From Tenacibaculum sp. 1_MG-2023 (GTDB lineage Bacteria > Bacteroidota > Bacteroidia > Flavobacteriales > Flavobacteriaceae): DNA of 46,690 nt. Location: NCBI RefSeq assembly GCF_030547425.1, contig NZ_JAUORH010000022.1:1-46690 (forward strand). The letters are read 5' to 3'. Position 1 is the stretch's first letter. Every line of letters starts with the position of its first letter. The position numbers and the translations under genes were made by a program. Positions 1-8,854 of the stretch are shown here, piece by piece. The notes under the pieces were generated by a model. That model had not been told where the DNA came from and made no database searches. It saw nothing but the letters and a program-made list of their open reading frames with translations.

Positions 1-72
1 TATTATTAGAATGATTAATAATGAGCCTATGACCTGGAAACAAATAAAACAGAACGTAACTTAATAACTCAA
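1..72 (+). repeat. Left copy of a 72-bp inverted repeat at the window ends
   Basis: Bases 1-72 are identical to the reverse complement of 46614-46685. Identity stops at base 73 and cannot be followed past the left edge. Bases 2-64 read as the end of an open frame (see next entry), so the repeat is the 3' end of a gene present at least twice, plus about 8 bp after its stop codon. Such ends are typical where a short-read contig stops at a multicopy gene, but a real inverted pair about 46.6 kb apart is also possible. Confidence 0.9.
2..64 (+). CDS. C-terminal tail of an unidentified repeated gene (partial)
   Basis: An open frame enters from the left edge and ends at a TAA at 62-64, encoding about 20 residues that include MINNEPMTWKQIKQNVT. 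The same tail is encoded in the opposite direction at the right edge. Two identical copies at DNA level suggest a transposase or other multicopy gene, but I do not recognise the family from so short a tail. The frame then faces ppx tail to tail, with only 25 bp between the two stop codons. Confidence 0.5.
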   Translation: MIRMINNEPMTWKQIKQNVT

Positions 73-89
73 TAAAAAGTAATAATAAA

Positions 90-983
90 TTAAAGCTTAT
101 TAAAGTATAAGCTCTTGATTATTCCGTCAGAAAGCCCAATTTTAGGAACGTATATTTTTCTTGCACCACTCCACTTCATGGCAGATAAGTATATTTTTGT
201 AGCAGGAATAATTACATCGGCCCTATCAGGGTTTAAACTTAATTCTGAAATTCGCTCCTGATAACTCATTTTTTTTAAGAATTGATACTGAGCATTAAGA
301 TAGATGTATGAAATAGGCTTGCCACTATCTCTACCAGACATTTTAAACAATTTATTAATGTTTCCACCTGAACCAATTAAAGAAATACGCTTGTAACTAC
401 TTGTGTTTTCTTCAATCCATTTTTGAACCTTTTTAAAAAGAGCTTTGTTTTCTGGTTTTGTATTGTTAAGTAAACGTACAGTACCTATTTTAAACGATTT
501 AGAGTTAATAATTTTTCCTTTAGAAAATAAGGTAAATTCTGTACTCCCTCCACCAACATCAACATATAAGTAAGTAGCATCAGATTCTATTAATTGATTT
601 AAATCAGTAGATGAAATTATTGCAGCTTCTTTTTTACCATCAATAATATCAATTTTCACGTCAGTATTTTCTAAAATAGTAGCGGCAACCTCTTCACCAT
701 TTTCTGCCTCTCGCATCGCTGAAGTTGCACAAGCCTTGTATTTTTCAACACCATGAATTTTCATGATTAACTTAAAGGCTTGCATAGCATCAAGCATTCG
801 TTGTGTATTGGCTTCTGAAATTTTTCCAGAAACAAAAGCATCAGCTCCTAAACGAATGGGTACGCGAACTAAGGATGATTTTTTAAACTGTGGTTCTTTA
901 TTTTTTTCTTCAATAACGTTGGCTACTAATAACCTTACTGCATTAGATCCAATATCAATAGCGCCGTACTTTTTTATCTTCAA
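90..983 (-). CDS. ppx: Exopolyphosphatase, Ppx/GppA family
   Basis: This 297-residue protein belongs to the ASKHA-fold Ppx/GppA phosphatases, which hydrolyse polyphosphate and sometimes pppGpp. The N-terminal phosphate-binding motif GAIDIGSNAVRLL is at residues 8-20, the second motif YVDVGGGSTEF lies near the middle, and a SGGNINKL stretch follows. It has only the two ASKHA domains and no C-terminal HD domain, which is the usual short form in Bacteroidota. The start is a TTG at 981-983; no in-frame ATG lies between it and the upstream stop region. It follows sixA by 11 bp on the same strand, so the two are probably cotranscribed. The polyphosphate kinase gene often found next to this pair is not in the window. 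Confidence 0.9.
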   Translation of the reverse strand: MKIKKYGAIDIGSNAVRLLVANVIEEKNKEPQFKKSSLVRVPIRLGADAFVSGKISEANTQRMLDAMQAFKLIMKIHGVEKYKACATSAMREAENGEEVAATILENTDVKIDIIDGKKEAAIISSTDLNQLIESDATYLYVDVGGGSTEFTLFSKGKIINSKSFKIGTVRLLNNTKPENKALFKKVQKWIEENTSSYKRISLIGSGGNINKLFKMSGRDSGKPISYIYLNAQYQFLKKMSYQERISELSLNPDRADVIIPATKIYLSAMKWSGARKIYVPKIGLSDGIIKSLYFNKL

Positions 984-994
984 AATGTATTGAT

Positions 995-1483
995 TTATCT
1001 ATGGTTTTTAGGAAACTCTACTAAAATAGTATTTCCTTTTTTAATGTCTTTCCAATGTTTAGTATCAAACTCTATTCCAATAACTCCACAAGTACTTACG
1101 TGAGCAATAGGCCTATTCCCAAATTTATTAACAAAACTATTAATACCGTGATCGTGACTAAATACAATAGCACTATTAAAGCTATCATCAAGAGCCTTTA
1201 CAGTTTTTACCAAATACCCATCACTAAAGCTATATAACTGACGTTTTATTTTAAGATTGGATAAAGGATACCCAAAGTTCTCACAAAAAATAACAGCCGT
1301 ATGAAGCGCTCTGTTGGCACTACTGGAAAGAAATACATCGGGTCTTTTTATTTCTTCTGCTAGGTACTTAGATAAAAGATGGGCATCGTTAATACCACGT
1401 TCTTTTAAAGGTCTGTCAATATCTTTAACACTATCATAATTCCATGATGATTTTGCGTGACGAACGATATAAAGTGTTTTCAT
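995..1483 (-). CDS. sixA: SixA-type phosphohistidine phosphatase
   Basis: A 162-residue member of the histidine phosphatase superfamily. The catalytic RHG-type motif appears as RHAKSSW at residues 8-14 and the second catalytic histidine lies in FSHDHGINSF. Length and motif match SixA, which in E. coli removes phosphate from phosphohistidine domains. It sits between pdxH and ppx on the same strand, 30 bp after pdxH and 11 bp before ppx. The physiological substrate here cannot be read from sequence. Confidence 0.88.
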   Translation of the reverse strand: MKTLYIVRHAKSSWNYDSVKDIDRPLKERGINDAHLLSKYLAEEIKRPDVFLSSSANRALHTAVIFCENFGYPLSNLKIKRQLYSFSDGYLVKTVKALDDSFNSAIVFSHDHGINSFVNKFGNRPIAHVSTCGVIGIEFDTKHWKDIKKGNTILVEFPKNHR

Positions 1484-1513
1484 TTAATTGTAAAATACTA
1501 TGTAAATATAAAA

Positions 1514-2161
1514 CTAAGGGGCTAAACGTTCAAGTTTCCAAGAAAAATCTTTTTGTAAAGTGTATCTAATGCGATCGTGCATACGGTTAGGACGTCCTTG
1601 CCAAAACTCAACAGAAACAGGTTTTACTAAAAAACCACCCCAATGTTTAGGTCTAGGGATTTCTTGATTCTCAAACTTTTTTTCAAAAGAAGCAAGGATG
1701 TTATCCAGCTCATTACGAGAGGTAACTACCTCACTTTGATTAGAAGCCCAAGCACCTAATTTACTTCCATCTGGTCTCGATTCGAAATATCCGTCAGACA
1801 AATTATCAGCAAGTTTCTCTGCTTTTCCTTTAATAATTATTTGTTGTTCTAAGCCAGCCCAAAAAAAGGATAAACACACATGGTTGTTATTTAAAATAGC
1901 CTTTCCTTTTTCTGAATTGTAATTGGTATAAAAAATAAAACCTTCCCAAGTGTATTTTTTTAATAAAACAACCCTGCTTTTCGGATAACCATCTAACCCA
2001 ATAGAAGCAATGGTCATAGCATTTGCTTCATCTACCATTTCAGATTCATCTGCAGCAAGAAACCAGTCTCTAAACAATTCAATAGGATTCTCAGGACAGT
2101 TATTCTCTAGTAATTCTCTTTTTTCGTAAGATTTTCTATAGTCACTTAAATCGTGTGCCAT
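1514..2161 (-). CDS. pdxH: Pyridoxamine 5'-phosphate oxidase
   Basis: A 215-residue FMN-dependent oxidase that makes pyridoxal 5'-phosphate from PNP or PMP, the last step of vitamin B6 synthesis and salvage. Recognisable blocks are DYRKSYEKRELLE at the N-terminus, PKSRVVLLKKY, FYTNYNSEKGKAI (FMN contact), the SRPDGSKLGAWASNQS block, VEFWQGRPNRMHDRI and the family's C-terminal RLAP ending. Length is normal. The ATG at 2159-2161 is preceded by a gene-free stretch shared with the divergent TonB receptor gene. A TACTTTTG element that fits the Bacteroidota -7 consensus lies at 2199-2206 on this strand, though no well-spaced TTG was found for -33. Confidence 0.96.
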   Translation of the reverse strand: MAHDLSDYRKSYEKRELLENNCPENPIELFRDWFLAADESEMVDEANAMTIASIGLDGYPKSRVVLLKKYTWEGFIFYTNYNSEKGKAILNNNHVCLSFFWAGLEQQIIIKGKAEKLADNLSDGYFESRPDGSKLGAWASNQSEVVTSRNELDNILASFEKKFENQEIPRPKHWGGFLVKPVSVEFWQGRPNRMHDRIRYTLQKDFSWKLERLAP

Positions 2162-2396
2162 TGTTGTTAATTTATACTATGTAAAAGTACAACTTTATCA
2201 AAAGTATTGTAGGTCTTACGTATTAAAATTTAGCAAGATTTGAATAATCAAAAGCAAGAAAGGTAAAATAAAGGTAGTTAAGTAATCTTAGTTTTAGTGT
2301 GCAAAACAATTCATCCGTAAAATTATACAGTTGAGTATTTCTTTTTGTGTTAAAGTTTGAAAAGAAAGCAGTTTTGTGATGTCAAAAACGAACAAA

Positions 2397-4553
2397 ATGA
2401 AACATTTATTACTTGTTGTATGTTTTTTAACGCATACATTATTAATTGCACAAACTACTATTGCAGGAAAAGTAACTGATACTAAAGGGAATCCTATTGA
2501 AGGAGCAAATGTATATTTAGCGGGGACTTATGACGGAGCTTCGTCTGACGAAAAAGGAGACTTCTTTTTTACAACTTCAGAAGAAGGACAACAAACATTA
2601 ACAGTGTCTTTTATTTCTTTTGAAACGTATATAAAAACAGCCGAAGTATCAACGTTTAAGAATTTAAAAATAATACTTCGTGAAGATGTAAATACGTTGG
2701 ATGCAGTAACCATAAATGCAGGAACTTTTGAAGCCGGAGATAATGCCAAAGTAACAGCGTTAAAGCCTTTAGATGTAGTAACCACCGCAAATGCTTTAGG
2801 AGATTTTGTTGGAGCCTTGCAAACTTTACCTGGAACCTCTTCGGTAAGTGAAGATGGGCGTTTATTTGTTCGTGGGGGAGAAGCGGATGAAACACAAATT
2901 TTTATTGATGGAATTCGAGTATTTACTCCGTATAGTCCTTCTGCACCTAACATTCCCACACGTGGGCGATTTTCTCCGTTTTTATTTAAAGGAATTACGT
3001 TTTCAACAGGAGGATATTCTGCGGAATACGGTCAAGCACTATCGAGTGTTTTATTACTAAATACGAATGACGAAGCAATAAAAGAGAAGACAGATATCTC
3101 ACTAATGACAGTTGGTTTAGGAGTAGGAAACACGCAGGTATTTGGAAAAAACTCACTAAGTGTGAACGCTTCGTATATCAATTTAGCACCTTATCAAAAA
3201 TTATTTCCCGATAGGAATACTTGGAATAAACCAGTGCAATCATTAAATGGAGAAGCTGTATACCGTTTTAGATTTAAAAATGAGTCTTTGTTGAAGTTGT
3301 ATGGAGCTTATAGTTATGCTGATTTTGATATGATTCAAGAGGATATTAATTATGAAGATGGATTTCGTTTTGGATTGAAAAATAGAAACTTGTACTTCAA
3401 CGGGTCTTATAAACAACATCTAGCTAATAACTGGACAGTTACAGGAGGAGTATCGTTTACTAACGATAATTCAAAAATGAATATACTAGATGATAAGGTT
3501 GTAGATAATGAAAACTCAGCTCATGTTAAAGCAACATTGAAAAAAAGATTTTCAAACCGATTTAAACTGAATTTTGGTGCAGAATATTTTATAACTGATT
3601 TTTCTGAAGATTATAACAGTGAAACAAATGGTAATGCTACGTACGGATTTGACAGTAATATTTTGGGAAGTTTTATTGAAGCAGATATCTTTTTTAGTAA
3701 AAAGTTAGCAACGAAAGTAGGAGTACGTATGGAAAACTCTGAACTGTTAGATGAATTTACCATTTCACCAAGAGCTTCTATAGCTTATAAACTAGGAGAA
3801 AATGCACAGTTTTCTTTGGCTTACGGTCGCTTTTATCAAAATCCGAAAAATGAATATTTAAAATTCAATACGGAGTTTAAAGCAGAGAATACATCACACT
3901 TTATAGCGAATTATCAGTATGTGAAAAATAAACAAATATTGCGTGTAGAAGGGTATTATAAAAAGTATAAAGATTTAGTTAAGTACGATACCTATACAGC
4001 TTTACCATATTCAAACTATTCAAATTTAGGAAAAGGCTTTTCTAAAGGAATTGATGTTTTCTGGAGAGATAATAAAAATATAAAAAACACAGATTATTGG
4101 GTGTCGTATTCGTTTTTAGATACTGAGAGAAATTATAAAAACTATGCTATAAAAGCGACTCCTAATTTTGCGTCAAAACATAACTTGTCGGTAGTTGCTA
4201 AGCATTGGATTGCAGATTGGAAAAGCCAAGTAGGAATGAGTTATAATTTTGCTTCAGGTAGAAGTTATACCAACCCTAATAAAGGTGGATTTTTAAATCA
4301 AAAAACAAAGAATTATAATTCTGTAAGCTTGAATTGGGCGTATTTAATTAGCCAACAAAAAATATTGTATTTCTCGGTAAATAATGTGTTGGGTACACAA
4401 AACGTATTTGGATATAATTATAAAAACACACCAAACTCAGCAGGTACTTTTAATCGACAAGCTATAATACCATCAGCGGATAGTTTCTTCTTTGTTGGAT
4501 TCTTTTGGACGATAAGTGATAATAAAAAAGATAACCAGTTAAATAACCTTTAA
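2397..4553 (+). CDS. TonB-dependent receptor with carboxypeptidase-like N-domain
   Basis: An outer-membrane TonB-dependent transporter. A signal peptide (MKHLLLVVCFLTHTLLIAQ) precedes a CarboxypepD_reg-like domain (TIAGKVTDTKGNPIEGANV) to about residue 105. A plug domain follows with VRGGEADETQIFIDGIRV, and the rest is a beta-barrel ending in FFFVGFFWTISD. At about 718 residues it is short for the family but complete. I placed the start at the ATG giving a compact signal peptide; a GTG at 2376 or ATG at 2379 is possible and adds a few residues. The substrate is unknown: it is not paired with a SusD-like lipoprotein, so polysaccharide import is less likely than a metal, siderophore or peptide role. 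The next gene, a secreted TPR-like protein 101 bp downstream, may be a partner. Confidence 0.92.
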   Translation: MKHLLLVVCFLTHTLLIAQTTIAGKVTDTKGNPIEGANVYLAGTYDGASSDEKGDFFFTTSEEGQQTLTVSFISFETYIKTAEVSTFKNLKIILREDVNTLDAVTINAGTFEAGDNAKVTALKPLDVVTTANALGDFVGALQTLPGTSSVSEDGRLFVRGGEADETQIFIDGIRVFTPYSPSAPNIPTRGRFSPFLFKGITFSTGGYSAEYGQALSSVLLLNTNDEAIKEKTDISLMTVGLGVGNTQVFGKNSLSVNASYINLAPYQKLFPDRNTWNKPVQSLNGEAVYRFRFKNESLLKLYGAYSYADFDMIQEDINYEDGFRFGLKNRNLYFNGSYKQHLANNWTVTGGVSFTNDNSKMNILDDKVVDNENSAHVKATLKKRFSNRFKLNFGAEYFITDFSEDYNSETNGNATYGFDSNILGSFIEADIFFSKKLATKVGVRMENSELLDEFTISPRASIAYKLGENAQFSLAYGRFYQNPKNEYLKFNTEFKAENTSHFIANYQYVKNKQILRVEGYYKKYKDLVKYDTYTALPYSNYSNLGKGFSKGIDVFWRDNKNIKNTDYWVSYSFLDTERNYKNYAIKATPNFASKHNLSVVAKHWIADWKSQVGMSYNFASGRSYTNPNKGGFLNQKTKNYNSVSLNWAYLISQQKILYFSVNNVLGTQNVFGYNYKNTPNSAGTFNRQAIIPSADSFFFVGFFWTISDNKKDNQLNNL

Positions 4554-4654
4554 ACAATGACAATTCAGTTATAAAAAGCAACAACTCAGTATAGTATTTT
4601 ATATAAATAACACCAATAAAAAGATATTTGAAGTATTAATTAAAATCAATTAAC

Positions 4655-5281
4655 ATGAAGAAAATTATTACAGTTTTAGTATTAGTATTTACAGTAAGTA
4701 TATCAGCACAAAATAAATACGAAAAAGGAATGGAAAAAGCTTTTGAGCTTTGGAAAGGGAATAAAACAACGGAGGCAGCTCAATTATTCGAGCGAATTTC
4801 TAAAGCTGAAAAAGACAACTGGTTGCCGTCTTATTATGCAGGGATGATTAATATCTTAGAGAGTTTTCAAATAAAAGAAGAAGCATCGTTAATTGCCAAA
4901 TTAAATAAGGCACAAGAGTTTTTAGATACTGCAAAATCTATTTCACCAGAAAATCCGGAAATATTAATTACACAGGCATTATTACATGTTTCATATATGG
5001 CTTTTGATGGACAGAAGTACGGGATGACTATGTCGATGAAAAATGCAGCGTTGTATGAAAAAGCATTGAAAATAGCTCCTAATAATCCGAGAGTTATTTT
5101 AAGTAAAGCTGAATCGGATATGGGAGCAGCTCGTTTTTTTGGACAATCTACAGAACCTTTTTGTAATAATGTAAAAAGAGCTATTGAGTTAGGAAAGGAA
5201 GAAAAAATAAAAGAAAAATTTTACCCTAAGTTTAATGTACAAAGAGCAGAACAGGTATTGAAAAAATGTATGAAGTCCTAA
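4655..5281 (+). CDS. Secreted TPR-like protein
   Basis: A 208-residue protein with a clear signal peptide (MKKIITVLVLVFTVSISAQ). The mature part has helical TPR-like repeats, with alternating small and aromatic residues such as YEKALKIAPNNPRVILSKAE near residue 140. It probably stays in the periplasm and mediates protein contacts. It follows the TonB receptor on the same strand and may be cotranscribed with it. Its last codon overlaps the end of the convergent SGNH hydrolase gene by 4 bp. No catalytic motif is visible. Confidence 0.72.
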   Translation: MKKIITVLVLVFTVSISAQNKYEKGMEKAFELWKGNKTTEAAQLFERISKAEKDNWLPSYYAGMINILESFQIKEEASLIAKLNKAQEFLDTAKSISPENPEILITQALLHVSYMAFDGQKYGMTMSMKNAALYEKALKIAPNNPRVILSKAESDMGAARFFGQSTEPFCNNVKRAIELGKEEKIKEKFYPKFNVQRAEQVLKKCMKS

Positions 5282-5955
5282 TACTTTTGTACTAACTGAA
5301 CTAACAAGTTAAAAGAATCTTCATCAGTTACCCATTTTTTATATTTTTTAAAAGGGAGTTGTTGAAGGTTTTTTGTTGGATATAATTGATGAAAAATAGT
5401 AAGAGCAGCTACAAAACTTCCAGCAGTTGAAGGATGGAAGTTATCTAGACTGTATAAAGACTCTTTTCCTTTATAGGTATTGTATTCTTTCCATATATTT
5501 CCCACAGGAAATAAATAAGCATTGTTCTGTTTTGCGGCAGATTTGTGGTTCTCTATTACTTTGTTAAAAGTATGGTAATATCTAACAGATGGCCATACCA
5601 TAAAGTAACCAAGTTTGGTGTTATATTGCTCACAAAGTGCTTGTATAGTAGCTCCGTCTTGTATTAGCATTCTTTTTCCTGCTGTTTGTGAGGAAGGGCC
5701 TTGTTGAATAATAACGTAATCAAACTGTTTTTTTGCTAATAGTTTTTGAAGTTTTCCGTCATTAATATGATCAATAATAGCATAATTAGGAAAACACAAG
5801 CTTTTGGTATTTATAGTTATTCTGTGTTGTTTACCAATATATTCCAACATTTTAGGCATGTTATTCGTATAGGTTAAACTGTTTCCAACAAACAAAATTT
5901 GTTGTGCTTGCGCTGAAATTTGCAGAAAGAGAAGTAAGTAAAGTAGTTTTTTCAA
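5278..5955 (-). CDS. Secreted SGNH/GDSL-like hydrolase
   Basis: A 225-residue protein with an N-terminal signal peptide ending near SAQAQ. Block I of the SGNH fold appears as FVGNSLT, with Ser26 the likely nucleophile, and block V as DNFHPS near residue 186, supplying Asp and His. The fold covers esterases, lipases and carbohydrate acetylesterases, so the substrate cannot be fixed. It is convergent with the TPR gene and overlaps its stop by 4 bp. The ArsR-like regulator ends 19 bp upstream of its start on the same strand. Confidence 0.78.
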   Translation of the reverse strand: MKKLLYLLLFLQISAQAQQILFVGNSLTYTNNMPKMLEYIGKQHRITINTKSLCFPNYAIIDHINDGKLQKLLAKKQFDYVIIQQGPSSQTAGKRMLIQDGATIQALCEQYNTKLGYFMVWPSVRYYHTFNKVIENHKSAAKQNNAYLFPVGNIWKEYNTYKGKESLYSLDNFHPSTAGSFVAALTIFHQLYPTKNLQQLPFKKYKKWVTDEDSFNLLVQLVQKY

Positions 5956-5974
5956 AGAAGTTGATATTATATAT

Positions 5975-6679
5975 TTACACCTCTAAATTTAACCTATTTT
6001 TTAATTCTATTCTTCCAATAGAGGTAATAATTACTTCTCTAGAGTTTGGTTTTTTACGTAACCAATCTTTTTTTACCATTATTTCAAGAAGAGACGCACC
6101 TAATGCTCCTGCAATATGGTGCTTTCTTTCACTCCAATCTAAACATTGATGAGCAAAAGAACGTTTTTTGTGTTGGATAGCATGAATATCTACCCCAATT
6201 TCATCAAACCATTCTTTACCTGATTTCGTAACTATGTAATCTTTTCCAGAAATTTTAATGATTTCATTATCTAATAAAGACATTGTTATTTTTACCCCAA
6301 GGCTACCTGCCAAATGGTCATAACAGGTTCTGGCATACGTAAAATCACTTAATTTGGGAGCTTTAATTTTCTTGTAGTCTTTATCGATAGAAATTAAACT
6401 TGCCATTGATTCTATAACCCATGCAACTTCTTCGTTAGCAAATTTAAAGTAGCGATGTCTTCCTTGTTTTTCAACTGATAAGATGTTTACTGAAACCAAT
6501 TTTTTTAAATGATTACTTGCCGATTGCAACGATATATTTGCGCTTGCTGCCAATTCTGTAGCAGTGTAGGCTCTACCGTCTAGTAAATTCCATAAGATGA
6601 TAGCGCGGGACTTATCTCCTAAAATAGCAGCAATTTTACTAAATTGATGTTCTAACTCTTCGATAGTAGTAACTTTTGT
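5975..6679 (-). CDS. ArsR-like winged-helix regulator without a standard start codon
   Basis: A winged-helix regulator of about 230 residues. The recognition region reads DGRAYTATELAASANISLQ, then SASNHLKKLV and a beta wing rich in basic residues (EKQGRHRYFKF); the C-terminal half is an uncharacterised extension with several His and Cys residues. Coding similarity clearly runs upstream to about 6679 (TIEELEHQFSKIAAILGDKSR), yet there is no in-frame ATG, GTG or TTG between the DinB stop at 6686-6688 and a TTG at 6551-6553 inside the DNA-binding domain. Starting at that TTG would remove the first two helices. Translation may begin at a rare codon such as the ATC at 6662-6664, or a base may be missing. 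It is probably coupled to dinB. Confidence 0.75.
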   Translation of the reverse strand, partial: TKVTTIEELEHQFSKIAAILGDKSRAIILWNLLDGRAYTATELAASANISLQSASNHLKKLVSVNILSVEKQGRHRYFKFANEEVAWVIESMASLISIDKDYKKIKAPKLSDFTYARTCYDHLAGSLGVKITMSLLDNEIIKISGKDYIVTKSGKEWFDEIGVDIHAIQHKKRSFAHQCLDWSERKHHIAGALGASLLEIMVKKDWLRKKPNSREVIITSIGRIELKNRLNLEV

Positions 6680-6685
6680 ATTGTT

Positions 6686-7156
6686 TTAATCCCATATTTG
6701 AGGATATTTAACGCTAAGTGTTCTTAAATACCCTAATATTTGACCTGTATGAACAGCTTCGTGATATACCATTCTATTTAAATAATCTCCTAATGTTTTA
6801 CTCTGACCTACCTCTTTTCGCTCTATTCGTATGTTCTCTAAATCAGCTTCATTAAATGTCTTGATCATCTCCATAAAACTATTGTGATATTGTTCAGCAA
6901 AGCTAAGTTCATTTTTTAAATTTGAGTAGGCCAAATCTACCCAAGGAGATTTATAATTACTTAAATCACCTCTGTTTTTAATAATTGTATGAAACAAATG
7001 TTCCCCTTCAAGCGTATGTCTTATCATTTCGATAATCGAAAAGGCATCTGAATCAGGTTTCCAATTTAAAAACTCATCAGGAATACCTTTCCACAGTTTT
7101 ATACTTCGTCTTCTTGTTTCTGAAAAGTTTAATAATATATTCTCTATAGCGTTCAT
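6686..7156 (-). CDS. DinB family putative metal-dependent enzyme
   Basis: A 156-residue four-helix-bundle protein of the DinB/YfiT superfamily. The expected metal-binding histidines are present: His47 in the MIRH helix, and His132 and His136 in VYHEAVHTGQI. Many relatives are thiol-S-transferases or have unknown roles, so the reaction is not assigned. The stop codon is followed in the same frame by the ArsR-like regulator, which suggests one transcript and possible coupling. The start ATG at 7154-7156 is clear. Confidence 0.85.
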   Translation of the reverse strand: MNAIENILLNFSETRRRSIKLWKGIPDEFLNWKPDSDAFSIIEMIRHTLEGEHLFHTIIKNRGDLSNYKSPWVDLAYSNLKNELSFAEQYHNSFMEMIKTFNEADLENIRIERKEVGQSKTLGDYLNRMVYHEAVHTGQILGYLRTLSVKYPQIWD

Positions 7157-7254
7157 AGTTACTTATTGTTTATTTGAGTGTAAAAGTACATGACGATTTT
7201 ATATCTTATTTCATTTTAAAATGAAACATGAAATTTTATCTATTGAAAATATTC

Positions 7255-7311
7255 TAAAAAAACTAAATGCTTTTCTATAAACAGACAAAGCTGTAAGAAA
7301 AGCATTTAGTT
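7255..7311 (-). terminator. Strong intrinsic terminator after the ohr operon
   Basis: Read on the minus strand, a perfect 16-bp stem (AACTAAATGCTTTTCT at 7261-7276 on the plus strand, paired with 7296-7311) has a 19-nt loop and is followed by a run of T (A at 7256-7260 on the plus strand). It lies about 20 bp after the nitroreductase stop codon. Confidence 0.85.
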
Positions 7312-7332
7312 GAGTTAGTGTTTATTGCTGTA

Positions 7333-7968
7333 CTATTTTACATCAATTACGAATTCATTTCTAGGAATTCTAACTTTTTTCATTGGTTTAATCCAATCTT
7401 TTTCATCGTCAGCATAACCAATGTACATCAATGATACACTTTTTAAGCCCATTTTATCTAATTCTAAAACTTCGTCAACCACTTTATTGTCAAATCCTTC
7501 AGCAGGGCAAGTGTCTATTTTTAACTCTGCTGCTTGTGCTAAAGCTAATCCTAAAGCAATATAAGTTTGTCTTGATGTGTGTGCAAAGTTAACTTCATTA
7601 GGAAGGTTTAAGTAAGCTTTTTTAAGCATATCAGTATAACTGCTAAATCTACCTCTTGGTAACCCTCTTTCGTCTGTAGTATAGTCGAACATTTTGTCTA
7701 TTCTTTCAGCCGTATAGTTATCCCAAGCAGCAAAAACTAACACATGTGAACAGTCTTTCATAGAATCAGGGTTTAAAGCTCCTTGTACTAACTTTTCTTT
7801 AACCTCCTGATTTGATATTGAAATAACTCTAAATTGTTGTAACCCCGATGAGGTTGGTGCTAATCTAGCAGCTTCAATAATTTTTTCAATATTTTCTTCA
7901 CTTACTTTTTTATTTGGATCAAAAGCTTTTACAGCATGTCTCCAGTTAAGATTTTCTATTAATGACAT
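7333..7968 (-). CDS. NAD(P)H-dependent oxidoreductase, nitroreductase family
   Basis: A 211-residue FMN-binding nitroreductase-fold enzyme related to NfsB. The N-terminal RHAVKAFDP block contacts FMN and is followed by EAARLAPTSSGLQQFRV and, near residue 140, an ALGLALAQAAEL helix. Such enzymes reduce nitro compounds, quinones or other electrophiles. It is the third gene of the ohrR-ohr operon, 11 bp after ohr, which suggests it helps clear products of peroxide stress. It is likely controlled by OhrR with its neighbours and ends at a strong terminator. Confidence 0.88.
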   Translation of the reverse strand: MSLIENLNWRHAVKAFDPNKKVSEENIEKIIEAARLAPTSSGLQQFRVISISNQEVKEKLVQGALNPDSMKDCSHVLVFAAWDNYTAERIDKMFDYTTDERGLPRGRFSSYTDMLKKAYLNLPNEVNFAHTSRQTYIALGLALAQAAELKIDTCPAEGFDNKVVDEVLELDKMGLKSVSLMYIGYADDEKDWIKPMKKVRIPRNEFVIDVK

Positions 7969-7979
7969 TATATTAATAT

Positions 7980-8411
7980 TTAATTATTTGTTGTATTTAA
8001 TTTTACTTCAATGTTTCCTCTTGTAGCATTTGAGTAAGGACAAACTTGATGAGCTTTTTCGGTTAAGGCTTTTGCTTCTTCTAAAGAAACATCAGGAATA
8101 TTTACATCTAATGCTACTGCAAGTCCAAAACCACCATTTTCTATCTGACCAATACTTACTGTTGTTTTGACAGTAGTTGTACCAGTATTAATTTTAGATT
8201 TTTTGATGACTAAGTTTAATGCACTATCAAAACAAGCTGAATATCCTGCTGCAAAAAGCATTTCAGGATTTGGATAATCGTCATTAGCTCCTCCCAGTGC
8301 TTTAGGATGCCTAACATCAAGTTCTAAAACTTCGTTTTCACTTTTTACATGTCCGTTTCTTCCGCCAGTTGCTTTGGCGCTGATATTATAAATTGGTTTT
8401 ATTTTTTCCAT
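7980..8411 (-). CDS. ohr: Organic hydroperoxide resistance protein, Ohr/OsmC family
   Basis: A 143-residue thiol peroxidase that reduces organic hydroperoxides. Both catalytic cysteines of the family are visible: Cys60 in YSACFDSAL and Cys124 in VCPYSNATRG. The partner arginine is probably in the DVRHPKALGG block. The gene overlaps the end of ohrR by 26 bp in another frame, so the two are translated from one message. The start ATG at 8409-8411 gives the usual family length. Confidence 0.93.
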   Translation of the reverse strand: MEKIKPIYNISAKATGGRNGHVKSENEVLELDVRHPKALGGANDDYPNPEMLFAAGYSACFDSALNLVIKKSKINTGTTTVKTTVSIGQIENGGFGLAVALDVNIPDVSLEEAKALTEKAHQVCPYSNATRGNIEVKLNTTNN

Positions 8412-8832
8412 TAACCTGATTTAATATATGTTCTATTATATTTTTGAGTTCTGTTAATTTGTCAACAGAAATATTTAGAGAAGTCATAATTTGACCAGGA
8501 ACACATTCTGCTTTTTCTTGGATATTTTCTCCCAGTTCTGTTAAATTAATTTTCACAACGCGTTCGTCCGTTATCTCTCTTTTTCTTTCTATAAGTTTTT
8601 TGTGCTCTAACCTTTTAAGCAAAGGAGTAAGGGTACCACTGTCTAAATTAAGTTTAGAACCTATTTCTGAGACATTTTGATCTCCTTCTTCCCATAAAAC
8701 TAACATTACTAAATATTGAGGGTATGTTAAATCTAGCTTTTTTAGTATGGGACGGTATAAACTAATTACTTCTTTCGCTAGCGTATAAACCGGAAAGCAT
8801 ACTTGATTGGTTAATTTTAATTGTTCTGACAT
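8386..8832 (-). CDS. ohrR: MarR-family organic peroxide sensor OhrR
   Basis: A 148-residue MarR-family repressor. The peroxide-sensing cysteine is Cys12 in the N-terminal motif QVCFPVYTL, as in one-Cys and two-Cys OhrR proteins. The winged helix includes LNLDSGTLTPLLKRLEHKKLIER and the wing ITDERVV. It is the first gene of an operon with ohr and a nitroreductase. A palindromic operator overlaps its promoter, so autorepression released by organic peroxide is very likely. Confidence 0.92.
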   Translation of the reverse strand: MSEQLKLTNQVCFPVYTLAKEVISLYRPILKKLDLTYPQYLVMLVLWEEGDQNVSEIGSKLNLDSGTLTPLLKRLEHKKLIERKREITDERVVKINLTELGENIQEKAECVPGQIMTSLNISVDKLTELKNIIEHILNQVNGKNKTNL

Positions 8833-8854
8833 AATTGACTTATAAATAACGGCA

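Noticed and set aside
2528..2959. A 143-codon minus-strand open frame inside the TonB receptor gene
   Set aside because: It lies antisense to the conserved N-domain and plug region and shows no family features.
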